From Desulfobacteraceae bacterium Eth-SRB1 (GTDB lineage: Bacteria; Desulfobacterota; Desulfobacteria; Desulfobacterales; ETH-SRB1): a DNA stretch of 64,000 bases. The position numbers and the translations under genes were made by a program. The notes below the pieces were generated by a model that was given only the letters and a program-made list of their open reading frames with translations, was not told the origin of the DNA and ran no database searches. Position 1 is the stretch's first letter, and every line of letters begins with the position of its first letter. The stretch spans positions 462,156 through 526,155 of the forward strand of contig RPGP01000001.1 in the NCBI GenBank assembly GCA_004193555.1, read 5' to 3'. Of the stretch, positions 62,484 through 64,000 are shown in pieces.

Positions 62484-63629
62484 TCACACCCCTAATTCTC
62501 CTGACCATAGCATTTCAAGGAAGACTTGCCATGGCAAAACCTCGATGGAAGAATCAAGTTTTCTTGACTGTTTTTCCAGGGAAACGATAACCGCCCGCTT
62601 AACTGTATGCTCTTCAAGCAGCGCCCGTAACCCTTTGGTATGTGTGCTGTGTACTCTACGTGCTCCCTTAACTTCAATTGCCACATTCATGTCGCCAAGG
62701 ATGAAATCCACCTCAAACCCTGTGCTGGTCCTCCAGTATCGAATATCGAGCTCGGGATTTCTGTAGGCTTGATATGCCTTGAGTTCCATAAGAATATAAT
62801 GTTCGAATGAATTACCAAATTCAGGCGTGCCGATTCTTGGTGATCTGTGAGCCAGATAATTGGCTACACCCACATCAAAGAGATAAAATTTTTCAGTTTC
62901 TATGAGACGCCGGTTCTTTACCTTCCGCCACGGCTGGATTCTAAAACCAAGCAACGTATCCTCTAATATCTGAAAGTAGCTTCTTACGACTTTGGCGCTG
63001 ACACCGGTTTCTCTTCCTACATTGGTATAATTTAGCAATTCGCCTGAAGTCAGTGCGGCGACACGGAGAAATTCGGCAAATGCGGGGATGTTTTGTATGA
63101 CGGCCTCGGCTGCGATTTCTTCCTTTAGATAGTCGGCCACATAGGCTCTGAGATCCTGAACAGGATCAGATGAAAGAAAATGGGGTGGCAAAAGTCCGGA
63201 AACCATAATCAGTTCAAGGTCAAAACCTTCCGTTTCTGCATACGTGAGCGGAGCCATGGTATATCGCCAGGCACGGCCACCAAGCAGATTCGCATGGCCC
63301 CGCCGTAATTTGCGAGCGCTTGATCCGGTCATTAAAAAAGAGACATCGGTATTTTCGATTAACCAGTGAATTTCATTAAGCAGGTCGGGAACCATCTGGA
63401 TTTCATCGATAACAACAAGTCCACGATATTCCTGATAACGCTCGCGAAGTAATGACGGGCGGGAGACGTAATCCGCAAACACGTCGGTTTTCAGCAGATC
63501 AATGATGACTGAGTCGGCAAAATGTCTATTAAGCCAATAAGTCTTGCCGGTTTTGCGAGGGCCCCAAAGAAAAGCGGAACGATTAGCCGGCAAATTCAAG
63601 TCTAATATTCTGTCCTTAATTTTCTTCAT
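62484..63629 (-). CDS. AAA+ ATPase with DUF4143 domain
   Basis: 381 residues. Walker A is LWGPRKTGKTYWL, Walker B is GLVVIDEIQMVPDLL, and sensor-like FLMTGSSARKLRR precedes the DUF4143 nuclease-like part with TGFEVDFILGDMNVAIEVKG (residues about 290-320), a D...ExK-like pattern. Such ATPases are widespread and often in accessory regions. Their role is unknown, though the C-terminal motif resembles a nuclease. It is transcribed away from the gspF fragment. Confidence 0.85.
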   Translation of the reverse strand: MKKIKDRILDLNLPANRSAFLWGPRKTGKTYWLNRHFADSVIIDLLKTDVFADYVSRPSLLRERYQEYRGLVVIDEIQMVPDLLNEIHWLIENTDVSFLMTGSSARKLRRGHANLLGGRAWRYTMAPLTYAETEGFDLELIMVSGLLPPHFLSSDPVQDLRAYVADYLKEEIAAEAVIQNIPAFAEFLRVAALTSGELLNYTNVGRETGVSAKVVRSYFQILEDTLLGFRIQPWRKVKNRRLIETEKFYLFDVGVANYLAHRSPRIGTPEFGNSFEHYILMELKAYQAYRNPELDIRYWRTSTGFEVDFILGDMNVAIEVKGARRVHSTHTKGLRALLEEHTVKRAVIVSLEKQSRKLDSSIEVLPWQVFLEMLWSGELGV

Positions 63630-63803
63630 AGGGAGGGAGTATTATCTAAATAATCTGTCCTGTCAAGTAAAATTATTGACACTACCCTAACACCAATTGT
63701 CGATAATTTAGTATTGTGTCCCCGGAATTTCGAAAATCCACCGGCAAAATGTTTGCGCCCAAAAATTCTTGATATTATTCATCATGTCATTTATGATAAA
63801 TTA

Positions 63804-64000
63804 TGCCTGTTTATGAATACAGAGCCCTCGATATCAAGGGAAAGAGTCTTAAAGGCATTATTAATGCCGATAGTGTCTTTGCTGCAAGACAAAGACTAAG
63901 GGAAACCAATATCTTCCCAGTTAATCTGAAGGAAACGTTTGTAGAAGAAAACAAAGTGCCGGCGGGAAGGTCGATCAGCGATTTTTTTAAGAGGGTCAGT
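63804..64000 (+). CDS. gspF: GspF-like type II secretion/pilus inner membrane protein, partial
   Basis: The frame from ATG 63804 runs to the window end without a stop: PVYEYRALDIKGKSLKGII, then FAARQRLRETNIFPVNL. This is the characteristic start of GspF/PilC proteins (Y-x-A-x-D-x-x-G-K...A-R..LR...I.P). About 65 codons are present, and the transmembrane part is beyond the edge. Other type II secretion genes would be expected on the far side. Confidence 0.85.

Overview
The window looks like chromosomal DNA of an anaerobic, probably sulfate-reducing bacterium of the Desulfobacterota (Desulfobacterales-like). The case rests on gene content: a periplasmic selenocysteine formate dehydrogenase with FdhE, two tungstate/molybdate ABC importers, FmdE-type proteins, a HesB-like selenoprotein, a SH3-domain membrane protein of the TIGR04211 type and many short dispersed inverted repeats. 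No rRNA or tRNA gene was found, so the assignment is an inference. 

Layout. 0-13.4 kb (+ strand): an RND efflux adaptor (518-1855) and its probable pump (10269-13436) are separated by about 8.4 kb of DNA maintenance/defence material: a YhaO/YhaN (SbcD/SbcC-like) pair, an internally deleted IS1380 transposase, a frameshifted HsdM tail and a DUF4062-GHKL ATPase. 13.6-17.4 kb: an LsrF-like aldolase/thiolase, a LysE exporter, an FmdE protein and a YdjM-like membrane protein. 17.7-35.6 kb (almost all - strand): a tungsten/molybdenum and formate block. It holds the HesB-like selenoprotein, a WtpA + permease + ATPase + TupA operon, an HTH-PBP regulator, FdhE, FdhB, selenocysteine FdhA, a second ModA/B/C-type importer bracketed by two DUF364 proteins, a ModE-like regulator and an FmdE-MoeA-like fusion. 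The importers probably supply metal oxyanion, the FmdE-MoeA and DUF364 proteins may handle metal or cofactor, and FdhA/FdhB use it. 

35.9-40.6 kb: a thioredoxin-reductase-like flavoprotein, then maf-yggS-queH overlapping head to tail, then an M48 protease with TPRs. 40.7-50.1 kb (- strand): a defence island with a four-gene type III-like restriction-modification operon (mod, an extra N6-adenine methylase, a small putative PD-(D/E)XK protein, res), a RelE remnant and a HEPN/MNT toxin-antitoxin pair. 50.6-64 kb: nadB, envelope and small-domain proteins, an M20-like protein coupled to a GpgS-like glucosyltransferase, a KamA-type radical SAM enzyme, a GT2 glycosyltransferase, a cluster of secreted FecR/TPR/SLH/LPP20-like proteins, an AAA+ DUF4143 ATPase and the start of a GspF gene cut by the window edge. 

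The most notable observations are the four-gene restriction-modification operon with tight overlaps, two in-frame UGA (selenocysteine) genes, a hybrid tungstate operon with two different binding proteins, a pair of hairpin elements with a compensatory base change flanking the Mo/W block, and a family of dispersed repeats that appears to have supplied the C-terminal codons of several genes.
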